From the NCBI RefSeq assembly GCF_013409935.1, contig NZ_JACCCO010000001.1:3224001-3288000 (forward strand): 64,000 nt of DNA, in the 5' to 3' direction. Below the pieces are notes generated by a model. The model ran no database searches, was not told where the DNA came from, and was given only the letters and a program-made list of their open reading frames with translations. The translations under genes were made by a program, and so were the position numbers. This document shows positions 1 through 8,700 of the stretch, one piece after another (positions within the stretch are counted from its first letter, which is position 1; each line of letters begins with the position of its first letter). The stretch comes from Streptosporangium sandarakinum. GTDB lineage: Bacteria > Actinomycetota > Actinomycetes > Streptosporangiales > Streptosporangiaceae.

Positions 1-1
1 C

Positions 2-166
2 CCGGGCTGGCAGGAGGACATCTCCGGTGCCACGTCGTTCGACGAGCTGCCGCCCAACGCCCAGGCGTACGTCAGGGCGCTGGAGGAGATGAGCGGCGCC
101 CGGATCTCCGCGATCGGCGTCGGGCCGGGCCGTACCCAGACGCTCCAGCTGCACTCGCTGATCTGA
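2..166 (+). CDS. purA: adenylosuccinate synthetase, C-terminal fragment (partial)
   Basis: The window opens inside this gene, so only the last 54 codons are present. Adenylosuccinate synthetase condenses IMP with aspartate at the expense of GTP in the cytoplasm, the first step from IMP to AMP. The visible tail carries the conserved end of the family: [10 protein letters not shown], then [14 protein letters not shown], then [10 protein letters not shown], and stops at 164-166. The frame is intact. Another purine gene, purD, lies about 2.6 kb downstream on the same strand, but two unrelated genes separate them, so they are neighbours rather than one operon. The identification is firm because these tail motifs are characteristic; nothing can be said about the catalytic part. 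Confidence 0.92.
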   Translation, partial: PGWQEDISGATSFDELPPNAQAYVRALEEMSGARISAIGVGPGRTQTLQLHSLI

Positions 167-265
167 TCTCCTTTCCCTTAAGGTTCATCCCGATGACGCG
201 CGCCCGTTGCACGGCGGGCGCGTGTCGTACGGGCGTTCGGCACGGGAGATCGGTAAGGTCCCCCC

Positions 266-1210
266 GTGCATGTCGAGATTCACGGCCACAGGGGGGCCCG
301 CGGGCTCCGTCCGGAGAACACGCTTCCCGGTTTAGCCCACGCCCTGGAGCTGGGAGTCGACGCGCTGGAGTTCGACGTCGTGATGACGGCCGACCGGTGC
401 CTGGTGCTCAGCCATGACCTGACCGTCTCCCCGGTGACCAGCGCCGACCGCGGGCCGGTCTTCCCCGGCGACCCGCTCTTCCCCTACGTCGGCAGGCCCG
501 TCGGCGCGCTGACGCTGGCGCAGCTGCGCACCCTCGACTGCGGGGTCCGGCGCCCGCGCTCCGAGACCGACCGGTTCGCCGCGACGCAGGTGCCGGTGCC
601 CGACACCCGGATGCCGACGTTCGGCGCCGTGCTCGGCCTGGTGGACGCCTACGGCGCGGACGACGTGCGGATGCACGTGGAGCTGAAGTCCGACCCGTCC
701 AGGCCCGACCTCACCGCCGATCCCGTGGAGTTCACCGAGGCCGTGGTGGCCGAGCTGGCCCGCCACCGCAGGCTCGGCGGGGCGGCGATCCTCAGCTTCG
801 ACTGGCGGATCCTGGACGTGGCCCGCTCGCTCGTCCCCGACGTCCCCCGGTACGCGCTGATCGAGCACGCCACCATGGACGCGGTCTGGCTCGCGGGCCT
901 GCACCTGGCGGACTTCGGCGGCGACGTGCCGGCCGCCGCGGCGGCGGCCGGGGGCACCGTGCTGTCGCCCGCGCACGTCATGGTCGACGTGGAGCTGGCG
1001 CGGCAGGCGGAGAAGCACGAGCTGCCGGTGGTGCCCTGGACGGTCAACCACCCCGGCCGGGCCGCGGAGCTGCTCGACCTCGGGGTGGCCGGGATCGTGA
1101 CCGACTACCCCGACCGGATGCGCGCGCTGTGGGCGGAGCGTGGTCTGCCCGTCCCCCCGCCCGTCACCGTCCCTGCTCCGTCCCCGGCTCCGGCCCTGGC
1201 CCGCGCGTAG
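266..1210 (+). CDS. glycerophosphodiester phosphodiesterase family protein
   Basis: A 314-residue protein of the GDPD family, which hydrolyses glycerophosphodiesters to glycerol 3-phosphate and an alcohol. The metal and catalytic signatures are in place: HRGARG at residues 8-13 followed by PENT at 16-19, the acidic pair E35/D37 in LEFDVV, H50-D51, and a later HVELK motif. The C-terminal TIM-barrel end VAGIVTDYPDRM is also typical. No signal peptide or membrane segment is seen, so it is probably cytoplasmic. The start is a GTG at 266; the family motif begins seven residues later, which fits. The last 20 residues are Pro/Ala-rich and probably disordered. It stands alone between purA and a convergent corA gene. 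Confidence 0.88.
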   Translation: MHVEIHGHRGARGLRPENTLPGLAHALELGVDALEFDVVMTADRCLVLSHDLTVSPVTSADRGPVFPGDPLFPYVGRPVGALTLAQLRTLDCGVRRPRSETDRFAATQVPVPDTRMPTFGAVLGLVDAYGADDVRMHVELKSDPSRPDLTADPVEFTEAVVAELARHRRLGGAAILSFDWRILDVARSLVPDVPRYALIEHATMDAVWLAGLHLADFGGDVPAAAAAAGGTVLSPAHVMVDVELARQAEKHELPVVPWTVNHPGRAAELLDLGVAGIVTDYPDRMRALWAERGLPVPPPVTVPAPSPAPALARA

Positions 1211-1300
1211 GTCCGAAAGGCCGCCCGCGCCCTTCCCCGGCCGTACGGCGGGCGTTCCGAACCGGGGCCCGCGCCGTACGGCGCAGCCCGGCCTGTGCCG

Positions 1301-2419
1301 CTACATCCAGCCGTTGCGGCGGAAGCCCCGGTAGAGCAGCGAGCAGGCGATGACCATCGCGCCGATCACCAGCGGGTAGCCGAAGACCGAGTCGAGCTCG
1401 GGCATGTGCTTGAAGTTCATGCCGTAGATGCCGGCGATCATCGTCGGGACCGCCATGATGGCCACCCACGCGGAGATCTTCCGCATGTCCTCGTTGGCGA
1501 GGGCGTTGGAGCGGGCCAGCGCCGCCTGCAGGATCGAGTTGCACAGCTCGTTGGACGATTCGACCTGCTCGCAGACGCGGGCCAGGTGGTCGACGACGTC
1601 GCGGAAGTACTCGCGCATCTCCGAGGGGATCATGCGGCGCTGGGCCAGCGACGACATGGGCGACTGGAGCGGCGTGACGGACCGCTTCATCTCGATCATC
1701 TCGCGCTTGAGGTTGTAGATGCGGCCGATGTCGCGGGCGCTGACGTCGGCGAAGACCATGGCCTCGACGTCCTCCAGCTCGGCCTGCATCAGGTCGGCCA
1801 CGGTGAGGTACTTGTCCACGACGTGGTCGGCGATCGCGTGCAGCACGCCGGTCGGGCCGCGGTCGAGGAGGCGGGGGTCGTCCTCCAGGCGCTCGCGCAC
1901 CACCGACAGCGGGCAGAGCCCGCCGTGCCGTACGGTCACCACGAAGTCGGGCCCGACGAACATCATGATCTCGCCGGTGTCGATGATCTCGCTGGTGGCG
2001 GTGAGCACGTCGTGGTCGAGGTAGGCGACGGTCTTCAGGACCACGAACAGCGAGTCGCCGTACCGTTCGACCTTGGGGCGCTGGTGAGCCTTGACGGCGT
2101 CCTCGACGGCGAGCGGGTGCAGGGCGAAGACCTCCGCCAGCCACTCGACCTCGGGGGCGTCGGGTTCGTGCAGCCCCACCCAGACGAACGCGTTGCCGTT
2201 CTCCTCGGCCGCGTTGTGCCGGCGGACGATCTCCAGGGCGTCGGGGATGCCCAGCGCCTCGATCTTCTTGCCGCCGATGTAGGCGGCGTACTCGACCAGC
2301 GAGTCGCTGGGCGGGACGCACCGGCCGGCGGCCCTGACGCGGGCGGAGGCGGCGGGGGCGTGCGGAGCCCGCACGACGCGGGCGTGCTTGATCCGGGGAA
2401 AGAGAAGCGAGGAGCGCAT
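1301..2419 (-). CDS. corA: CorA-family magnesium/cobalt transporter
   Basis: A 372-residue inner-membrane divalent cation channel of the CorA family. The diagnostic YGMNF signature (GMN at about 333-335) ends the first of two C-terminal membrane helices, and the second helix leads to a short basic tail RGFRRNGWM. The long cytoplasmic N-terminal part is the usual alpha/beta funnel domain. I chose the ATG at 2419 because a GGGAAGG ribosome-binding site lies just upstream; the frame stays open back to 2635, but that extra part is low-complexity. It is divergent from purD. The distance from a candidate -10 near 2625 to the start would give a leader of about 200 nt, which is long for a housekeeping gene, but I could not fit it to a known magnesium riboswitch. 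Confidence 0.9.
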   Translation of the reverse strand: MRSSLLFPRIKHARVVRAPHAPAASARVRAAGRCVPPSDSLVEYAAYIGGKKIEALGIPDALEIVRRHNAAEENGNAFVWVGLHEPDAPEVEWLAEVFALHPLAVEDAVKAHQRPKVERYGDSLFVVLKTVAYLDHDVLTATSEIIDTGEIMMFVGPDFVVTVRHGGLCPLSVVRERLEDDPRLLDRGPTGVLHAIADHVVDKYLTVADLMQAELEDVEAMVFADVSARDIGRIYNLKREMIEMKRSVTPLQSPMSSLAQRRMIPSEMREYFRDVVDHLARVCEQVESSNELCNSILQAALARSNALANEDMRKISAWVAIMAVPTMIAGIYGMNFKHMPELDSVFGYPLVIGAMVIACSLLYRGFRRNGWM

Positions 2420-2718
2420 GGCAGGCCTTCCCGCCCGGCCTGGGCCGTTCACGCGCGACGCGATGTCACCTCGGTTCTGCGGAGAAAAGCGCGCGATGCC
2501 CGCCGGGCAATGATGCGGAGTGGTCAAGGGTGCGCACCGAAGACGTGCGCGTGCACGTACTGCTGGGATCGCCAGAGGACATCCCCAACCACCTCCAATC
2601 ACCCTGAGAGAGGCAAAGCCGCCCAAACCTAGCACAGAAGTCGGGTGCCCTCCAGCTTACTCCTGGCCGTGACGGCCGTCCGCCGAACCGGGAGGACCGC
2701 CGCCCGGCGGGGGACCGA

Positions 2719-2724
2719 TAGGCT
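2719..2724 (+). promoter_or_regulatory. candidate -10 box of purD (leaderless start)
   Basis: TAGGCT fits the actinobacterial TAnnnT -10 pattern and ends 7 bases before the GTG of purD, while no Shine-Dalgarno sequence precedes that GTG. This suggests a transcript that begins at or next to the start codon. The surrounding 312-base divergent spacer (2420-2731) holds this site and the corA leader; I see no other gene or clear operator in it. Confidence 0.45.
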
Positions 2725-2731
2725 CTCGCAC

Positions 2732-3964
2732 GTGCGCGTTCTTGTGATTGGTTCCGGCGGGCGCGAGCACGCCCTGTGCCGGGCGCTGGCGGCAGATCCC
2801 GAGGTCACCGAAGTCCACTGCGCTCCCGGAAACGCGGGCATCGCGCGGGTGGCGACCCTCCACGCGGTGACCCCGACCGACCCGGACCGGGTCGCCGGGC
2901 TGGCCGTGGAGCTGGGGGCCGGCCTGGTGGTGGTGGGCCCGGAGGCTCCGCTGGTCGCCGGGGTGGCCGACGCGGTCCGGGCGGCGGGCGTCCCCTGCTT
3001 CGGGCCGTCGGCGGAGGCGGCCCGCATCGAGGGGTCCAAGGCGTTCGCCAAGGAGATCATGGCCGCGGCGGGCGTGCCCACCGCGCGGTCGCGCACCTGC
3101 GTCACCCCCGAGGAGACCGCCGCGGCGCTGGACGAGTTCGGCGCGCCGTACGTGGTGAAGGACGACGGGCTCGCGGCCGGCAAGGGCGTGGTCGTCACCG
3201 GCGACCGCGACGAGGCGCTGCGGCACGCCGCCGCCTGCGGGCGGGTCGTCATCGAGGAGTTCCTCGACGGCCCCGAGGTGTCGCTGTTCGCCCTGTGCGA
3301 CGGCTCCACGGCCGTGCCGCTCCAGCCCGCCCAGGACCACAAGCGCGCCTACGACGGCGACGAGGGGCCCAACACCGGCGGCATGGGCGCCTACACGCCG
3401 CTGCCGTGGGCGCCCGCGGACCTCGCGGAGCGGGTGATGGCCGAGACCGTCATCCCGACGGTCACCGAGCTGGCCCGGCGCGGCACCCCGTACACCGGGG
3501 TGCTGTTCGTCGGCCTGGCCCTCACCGCCGACGGCCCGAAGGTCATCGAGTTCAACGCGCGGTTCGGCGACCCGGAGACCCAGGTGGTGCTCGACCGGCT
3601 CGCCACGCCGCTGGGCCGGCTGCTGCTGGCCTGCGCGAACGGCACGCTGGGCGGCTTCGGGCCGCTGTCGTGGCGCGAGGGCGCCGCGGTGACCGTGGTC
3701 GTCGCGGCGGAGAACTACCCCGGCGAGCCGGTGAAGGGCGACGTGATCGAGGGGCTCTCCGACGTCGGCGGGGACGCCTACGTGCTGCACTCCGGGACGG
3801 CCGCCGACGGCGACCGCGTCGTCTCCAACGGCGGGCGGGTGCTCAGCGTGGTCGGCACCGGCCCGGACGTGGCGGCGGCGCGCGCGGCGGCCTACGAGGC
3901 GGTCGGCCGCGTCCGGATGCGCGGCTCGCACCACCGCACCGACATCGCGTCACGCGCCCTCTGA
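2732..3964 (+). CDS. purD: phosphoribosylamine--glycine ligase (GAR synthetase)
   Basis: A 410-residue ATP-grasp ligase for the second step of de novo purine synthesis, joining 5-phosphoribosylamine and glycine with ATP to give GAR. The N-terminal loop VIGSGGREHAL, the central GPSAEAARIEGSKAFAKE, the ATP-grasp segment DDGLAAGKGVVV and the metal-binding EFNARFGDPETQ are all recognisable and in order. Length is normal for bacterial PurD. The frame is open upstream to 2645, but the family motif demands a start close to the GTG at 2732, which encodes VRVLVIGSGG; a -10 box directly in front supports this. No neighbour belongs to the pathway apart from the purA end at the left edge. Confidence 0.96.
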   Translation: MRVLVIGSGGREHALCRALAADPEVTEVHCAPGNAGIARVATLHAVTPTDPDRVAGLAVELGAGLVVVGPEAPLVAGVADAVRAAGVPCFGPSAEAARIEGSKAFAKEIMAAAGVPTARSRTCVTPEETAAALDEFGAPYVVKDDGLAAGKGVVVTGDRDEALRHAAACGRVVIEEFLDGPEVSLFALCDGSTAVPLQPAQDHKRAYDGDEGPNTGGMGAYTPLPWAPADLAERVMAETVIPTVTELARRGTPYTGVLFVGLALTADGPKVIEFNARFGDPETQVVLDRLATPLGRLLLACANGTLGGFGPLSWREGAAVTVVVAAENYPGEPVKGDVIEGLSDVGGDAYVLHSGTAADGDRVVSNGGRVLSVVGTGPDVAAARAAAYEAVGRVRMRGSHHRTDIASRAL

Positions 3965-4177
3965 AGCCGCGGGCACGGCGCCCCGGGCCCTCCCCGGGCC
4001 TCTTCTCGGCGCCGCCCCCGTACGGCGGGCGCGGCCGGCGCGGCCCGGAGGCCCGCGGGAGACGCCGGGGCGGCACGGTGAACCCGCGGGGGGCGGGAGA
4101 CGTAGCGTGGAGGAGGCATGCCCCGATGAGCAGGGGGCAGGTGCCGCCCGTCCCGCCGCGCCCCCCTCGGAGGAACG

Positions 4178-5215
4178 ATGACGCTCGACTCCCCGGTGTC
4201 GCTCGAACGGATCGGTGACACCGGCGTGCTGCGCTGGCCGGGCACCTGGCGGGTGTACGTCGCCACGCGCAGCGAGGAGATCAGGGCCGACGCCGAGCGC
4301 GCCCTGGCCCTGCGCGACGAGGCGGGCCAGCTCGTCTCGGTCGGCGAGGGCATCGGAACCCACCTGGCCCGCGCGGAGACCTACGCCCGCAGCAGGCACG
4401 GGCTGCGGCGCTGGCTGACCGGCCAGGCCATCGAGGGCGCCTGGTCCAACATCAACAGCGCGACCGTCATGCTGTACGGCGTGCTGCCCACGGTGGAGCT
4501 GTGCGGCAGGTGCCCGGAGGTGGTGGCGATCGGCCGGGCCTACCTCCCCGCCGACGACCCCCGCCTGGTGCACCTGCAGGCCAGGCTCGCCGCCGGCGAC
4601 CTGGGCGAGGACGACAGGCCGCTGATGCAGTCGGTGCTGCGCGCCGCCTACACCGCCCAGGCCATGGAGACGGGGCGGGTCCGCAGCTTCCGCAACCTGC
4701 TGCTCGCCGGGGTGCTGATGCTCACCCTGCTCGTGCTGGGCGTGGTCGCCGTCGGCGCGATCTGGCCCGAGGTCGTCCCGATGTGCGGGAACCAGGCGGT
4801 GATCCAGGCCCAGGGGCTGATGCCCGCGCAGATCTGCCCGACCGGCGGGCGCAGTCCGGGCCACGGCGACGTCCCGCTCGTCGCCCTGGTCGGGATGCTG
4901 GGCGCGGCGCTGGCCACCGCGGCCTCGCTGTCCACCCGGTCGGAGCAGTCCACCCGCTACTCGCTGGCCGTGGTGCAGAACCTCCTCAAGGCGCCGGCCG
5001 GGGTCGCCACGGCCGTGCTCGGCCTGCTGATCCTGAACTCCGGTTTCGTCCCCGGTTTCGCCGGGCTCGGCTCGCAGCCGGCGATCCTGGTATGGGCCAT
5101 GGCGTTCGGGTACGGCCAGCAACTCGTCACCCGCTTCGTCGACCAGCGCGCCGACACCCTGTTGTCGGCCGCCTCCCCGCTGACCCCCGCCGCGCGGGGG
5201 ACCCGGGCGGCGTGA
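4178..5215 (+). CDS. membrane protein of unknown function with CxxC motif
   Basis: A 345-residue protein that I do not recognise. The first 170 residues are hydrophilic and helical, with one CxxC pair at C109-C112 (LCGRCPE) and arginine-rich stretches. Four hydrophobic segments follow, at about 173-195, 232-250, 272-292 and 300-318; the loop after the first holds two more cysteines (C203 and C220). This suggests a cytoplasmic or peripheral domain anchored by a C-terminal membrane bundle. The start ATG is well supported by a GGAGG sequence 8 bases upstream. It stands alone between purD and murA on the same strand with large gaps on both sides, so its context gives no clue about function. Confidence 0.75.
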   Translation: MTLDSPVSLERIGDTGVLRWPGTWRVYVATRSEEIRADAERALALRDEAGQLVSVGEGIGTHLARAETYARSRHGLRRWLTGQAIEGAWSNINSATVMLYGVLPTVELCGRCPEVVAIGRAYLPADDPRLVHLQARLAAGDLGEDDRPLMQSVLRAAYTAQAMETGRVRSFRNLLLAGVLMLTLLVLGVVAVGAIWPEVVPMCGNQAVIQAQGLMPAQICPTGGRSPGHGDVPLVALVGMLGAALATAASLSTRSEQSTRYSLAVVQNLLKAPAGVATAVLGLLILNSGFVPGFAGLGSQPAILVWAMAFGYGQQLVTRFVDQRADTLLSAASPLTPAARGTRAA

Positions 5216-5452
5216 ATAAAATCGGGGCGGTGAAGCACGTGCCCTGGGGCGGGCTCCCGTGGCCCCCGGTCGCCTCCGCGCCGCCCCGGCGACCGTCCCG
5301 GACGACCCCGCGAAAGACCCCCGTGCCGCCCTTCCGTTCCCCCCGGACCGCCGAGCGGACGCGTGCCCCTCACCCGGAGTTCACGCGCCCCCCGACTGTT
5401 CGGCCGTTCGAGGGGTAGTTCCCGCACGAAGCGGCCTGTTCAGGGACATCCA

Positions 5453-5477
5453 GCGGCTACTGTTGGCCGGTAGCCGC
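5453..5477. promoter_or_regulatory. inverted repeat in the leader of murA
   Basis: GCGGCTAC and GTAGCCGC are perfect 8-base arms separated by 9 bases, ending 59 bases before the murA start. It could be an operator or an RNA hairpin in the leader. The rest of the 320-base spacer 5216-5536 is GC-rich with no gene that I can support. Confidence 0.4.
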
Positions 5478-5536
5478 CCCGGCTGTCGCGCTTCGCCGTA
5501 GACGTACAACCGCCCCACCTGCAAGGAGCATTACGA

Positions 5537-6805
5537 ATGGTCCGTTACCGCGTGCGCGGTGGCAATCCCCTCCGTGGAACCGCCTTCATCCAGGGAGCCA
5601 AGAACGCCGTCCTTCCGATGATCGGCGCCGCGCTCCTGGCGGCCAAGGGCCGCACCGTGCTGCGCAACGTGCCGATCATCGAGGACGTCCGCCGCGCGGT
5701 CGAACTGGCCGAGGCGATCGGCGCGAAGGTCGAGCTCCACGAGGCGGAGCGCACGCTGGTCATCGACGCGTCCACGCTGACGAGCCCGGTGCTGCCCGCG
5801 GAGATCGCCCGCCGCTTCCGCGGCTCGGTGCTGTTCGTGCCCGCGCTGCTGCACCGCCTCGGCGAGGCCGTCATCGAGGGCGTCGGCGGGTGCAACCTCG
5901 GCAGCCGCAACCTCGACTTCCACTACCTGGGCTACAAGCGCCTCGGCGCGGTGGTGGACGAGGGCGACGCCGTCATCCACGTCAAGGCCGCCGGCTTCAC
6001 CGGCGCCACCCTCTACCTCGACACTCCCTCGCACACCGGCACCGAGAACCTCATCATGGCGGGCGTCCTCGGGCGCGGCACCACCGTGATCGAGAACGCG
6101 GCGCTGGAGCCCGAGGTCCTCGACGTGATCGAAATGCTGACCCGGATGGGCGCCAAGATCAGCGGCGGCGGGACCGGCTTCATCACCGTCGAGGGCGTGG
6201 AGGAGCTGCAGGCCGTCGAGCACACCGTGATGCCCGACCGTCTCGACGCGGGCGTGTTCGCCATGGCGGCGGCCGTCACCGGCGGCGAGGTCAACCTGGT
6301 CGGCGCCGACCTCGACCACCTCGGCGTGGTCCGCTACAAGCTGGAGCAGATGGGGGTGGAGTTCGCAGACCACGGCGCGGTGCTCCACGTGCGCCGGGAC
6401 CGTCCGCTGCGCCCGATCAACGTCATCACCGACACCTACCCCGGCTTCGCCACCGACCTGCAGTCGCCGATCATGACGGTCGCCTGCCTCGCCGACGGCG
6501 CCAGCTACATTCACGAGCGCATTTTCGACGGCCGGTTCGCGTTGGCCTCCGAACTGAACAAGATGGGCGCCGACATCGAGGTCAAGGAGAACAGCGCGGT
6601 CGTCCGCGGTGCCACTCCGCTGACCGGAACGTCGGTGACCGCGCACGACCTTCGTTCGGGAATCGCCCTCGTGCTCGCCGGTCTGGCCGCCGAAGGGGAG
6701 ACCGTCATCGAATCCGGATATCTCATCGACCGCGGCCACTCATATCTCGCCGAGCGTATGCAGGCCCTGGGCGGCGATGTGACCCGGGAGATTTCTCCCG
6801 CGTAA
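5537..6805 (+). CDS. murA: UDP-N-acetylglucosamine 1-carboxyvinyltransferase (MurA type)
   Basis: A 422-residue enol-pyruvyl transferase that would move the enolpyruvyl group of PEP to UDP-GlcNAc, the first committed step of peptidoglycan synthesis in the cytoplasm. Key residues are present: K22-N23 in QGAKNAV, the PEP-binding and fosfomycin-target cysteine C119 in VGGCNLGSR, the aspartate of YPGFATDLQ, and the arginine of HDLRSGIALVLAGL. An AAGGAG sequence at 5523-5528 fixes the ATG. The active-site loop differs from the usual form (NLGSRNLDFHYLGYKRLGA in place of the common IGxRPVDxH pattern), and many actinomycetes have more than one MurA homologue, so this may be a paralogue rather than the housekeeping enzyme. 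The next gene on the strand is a regulator 162 bases away. Confidence 0.88.
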   Translation: MVRYRVRGGNPLRGTAFIQGAKNAVLPMIGAALLAAKGRTVLRNVPIIEDVRRAVELAEAIGAKVELHEAERTLVIDASTLTSPVLPAEIARRFRGSVLFVPALLHRLGEAVIEGVGGCNLGSRNLDFHYLGYKRLGAVVDEGDAVIHVKAAGFTGATLYLDTPSHTGTENLIMAGVLGRGTTVIENAALEPEVLDVIEMLTRMGAKISGGGTGFITVEGVEELQAVEHTVMPDRLDAGVFAMAAAVTGGEVNLVGADLDHLGVVRYKLEQMGVEFADHGAVLHVRRDRPLRPINVITDTYPGFATDLQSPIMTVACLADGASYIHERIFDGRFALASELNKMGADIEVKENSAVVRGATPLTGTSVTAHDLRSGIALVLAGLAAEGETVIESGYLIDRGHSYLAERMQALGGDVTREISPA

Positions 6806-6967
6806 TCGCCGGGTTCACGCCTCCCCTAAAGCCGGGATGACCTGTGTAAACGATGGAAGTAAGGGGTTTACCCCCGAACTTGCCTCCAGAATTGACATCA
6901 AATCGGGCGTGACATTACGGCCATCACAAGCGATCGTTCCAAAAGAGAGCCGAAACAAACGGATGGC

Positions 6968-8320
6968 ATGATGGGACGAACATTGGTCGAGCGAGCTGAA
7001 GAAGCTCCACGAGTGTCACGCCCGGGTGCCATGACACCGGACCTCACTATCGGTGTCGTGGGACCCCATGACCTCGTCGAGCGAGTGATGTTGATGGGAC
7101 ACGCGGCGGCCCCGCTGCCCTGTCGCCTGGTAGCCGCTGCATACCGGGACGAGCAGGAGGCCTCCGACAAGGTCAATCGTTTGGGTGCGGGGGTGGACGC
7201 CTGCCTGTTCGCCAGCCCCGTCCCCTACGACCTGGCCCGGCGTTCGGGGGTGCTGACGATGCCCGCGACGTACGTCCAGCTCGGCGGCGCCGCCCTGATC
7301 GCCGCGCTGGCGAGGGCGGCGCTGGACGAGCGGATCGACCCCCGCCGGGTCAGCGTGGACGTGTTGAGCCGGGCCGACGTCGAGGAGGCCTACGCCGACC
7401 TCGGCCTACCCGCGGGCGAGGTGCACAGCCGTGACGAGCCCGGGGCCACCGGGACGATCACGGCCTTCCATGAGCGCCTCGTCCGCCAGGGCCTCAGCAC
7501 CGGCGCGCTGACGTGCCTGCCCGCGGTCGCCGACCGCCTGCAGGCGGCGGGGGTGCCGACGATCAGGATCCGCCCGACCTCCGCGGCGATCCGTACGGCG
7601 CTGCACACCGCGACCCTGCTGGGCGCCCACCACCGGCTGGAGGAGTCACAGCTCACCGTGATCCTGGTGGAGGTGCCCACGCTGCGCGAGCCGGTCCGCC
7701 GGGCCGCGCCGCGCCACTGGCGGGACGAGCTGCGGCTGTCGCTGCACCGGCTGCTGGTGCAGGAGGCCAACCGGATCAACGCGGCGGTGACCCCGGTCGA
7801 CGACCACAGCTACATGGTGACCGCGACGCGGGGTTCGGTGGCCACGGCCACCGAGGGGTTCCGGGTGCTGCCGTTCGCCGCCCGGGTGCGCGAGGAGCTG
7901 GGTCTGGCGGTGGAGGTGGGGGTCGGCATGGGCCGTACCGCTCACGACGCCGAGGCCCACGCCCGCGCGGCCATGGCGCGCACGCAGGCGGGCAAGCAGG
8001 CGCAGGGCTTCGCGGTGGACCGCGAGGGCAGGGCGCTGGTCCCGGCGCCGAGGATGCCTCCCCAGGGCGGCGGGCAGCTCAAGCCGAAGGGCGTGGAGGT
8101 GCTGGCCAGGCTGGCGGCCAAGCTGGAGGGCGGGGACACGGTGGTGGACGCGGAGAGCGCGGGCAAGATGCTCGGCGTCACCCCGCGGACGGCACGGCGG
8201 TTGCTGCGCACGCTGGTGGACGAGGGACTCGCGTGGCCGCTTCCGCCGAACCGCACCCCCCAGCCGGGCCGGCCCCGCCAGCTGTACCGGTTGATCGTGG
8301 AGAAGCTCGGCGGTCACTGA
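6968..8320 (+). CDS. transcriptional regulator with cyclase-like middle domain and C-terminal HTH
   Basis: A 450-residue protein with three recognisable parts. The first 210 residues resemble a ligand-binding alpha/beta domain (LTIGVVGPHDLVERV at the start). Residues of about 215-350 look like a GGDEF/GTP-cyclohydrolase-III type fold, judged by VEVGVGMGRTAHDAEAHA near 320, which resembles the GxGxT...A signature of that superfamily. The last 90 residues form a winged helix (SAGKMLGVTPRTARRLLRTL). I infer a nucleotide- or small-molecule-responsive regulator; enzymatic activity is not shown. The start is uncertain: ATG 6968 lacks a ribosome-binding site, whereas ATG 7031 opens directly at MTPDLTIGVVGP and has GGGTG in front. 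It follows murA on the same strand. Confidence 0.7.
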   Translation: MMGRTLVERAEEAPRVSRPGAMTPDLTIGVVGPHDLVERVMLMGHAAAPLPCRLVAAAYRDEQEASDKVNRLGAGVDACLFASPVPYDLARRSGVLTMPATYVQLGGAALIAALARAALDERIDPRRVSVDVLSRADVEEAYADLGLPAGEVHSRDEPGATGTITAFHERLVRQGLSTGALTCLPAVADRLQAAGVPTIRIRPTSAAIRTALHTATLLGAHHRLEESQLTVILVEVPTLREPVRRAAPRHWRDELRLSLHRLLVQEANRINAAVTPVDDHSYMVTATRGSVATATEGFRVLPFAARVREELGLAVEVGVGMGRTAHDAEAHARAAMARTQAGKQAQGFAVDREGRALVPAPRMPPQGGGQLKPKGVEVLARLAAKLEGGDTVVDAESAGKMLGVTPRTARRLLRTLVDEGLAWPLPPNRTPQPGRPRQLYRLIVEKLGGH

Positions 8321-8456
8321 GGCGGCCACCGGGCCGGCCACCGAGCGTCCGCTGTGCGGTCAGCCGTCACTGTACGGTCATCCGAGCCGTCACCGTACGG
8401 CCGCTGAGCGGTCGTCCGAGCGGTCACCGAGCCCCTGCGGCCTTCCGCGGCCGGGT

Positions 8457-8481
8457 GACCCCGCCCTCGCACGGCGGGGTC
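8457..8481. terminator. GC-rich hairpin downstream of the regulator gene
   Basis: Perfect 9-base arms GACCCCGCC and GGCGGGGTC around a 7-base loop, without a T-run. It lies in the 380-base spacer 8321-8700, which otherwise holds degenerate CGGTCACCGAGC and TTCCGG repeats and no gene that I can support. Confidence 0.4.
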
Positions 8482-8686
8482 CCCGGGCTCCGCGGTTCAC
8501 CCCCCGGGCCCGACGGCTTCCTTCCGCTCCCGGCGGCTTCCGGGAGCCCGGTGGTTCCGGGGTCCGGTGGTTCGTCTTCAGGCTTCATGGCTTCCCCGGA
8601 TCCGGCGGTTCACTCCTGATCCGGCGACTCGCCCCTCGCCCATCTCAATGTCTGAAATATGCGACATGACGATCGGGCGCAGGGGC

Positions 8687-8692
8687 TATTGT
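8687..8692 (+). promoter_or_regulatory. candidate -10 box of the exporter gene
   Basis: TATTGT lies 8 bases before the ATG at 8701 and there is no Shine-Dalgarno sequence between them, so a leaderless transcript is likely. A loose inverted repeat (ATGTC at 8648-8652, GACAT at 8663-8667) just upstream could be an operator. Confidence 0.4.
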
Positions 8693-8700
8693 CATGCGTC

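Noticed and set aside
2420..2625. Possible magnesium riboswitch in the corA leader.
   Set aside because: I looked for the M-box core and could not match it; only the leader's length suggests regulation.
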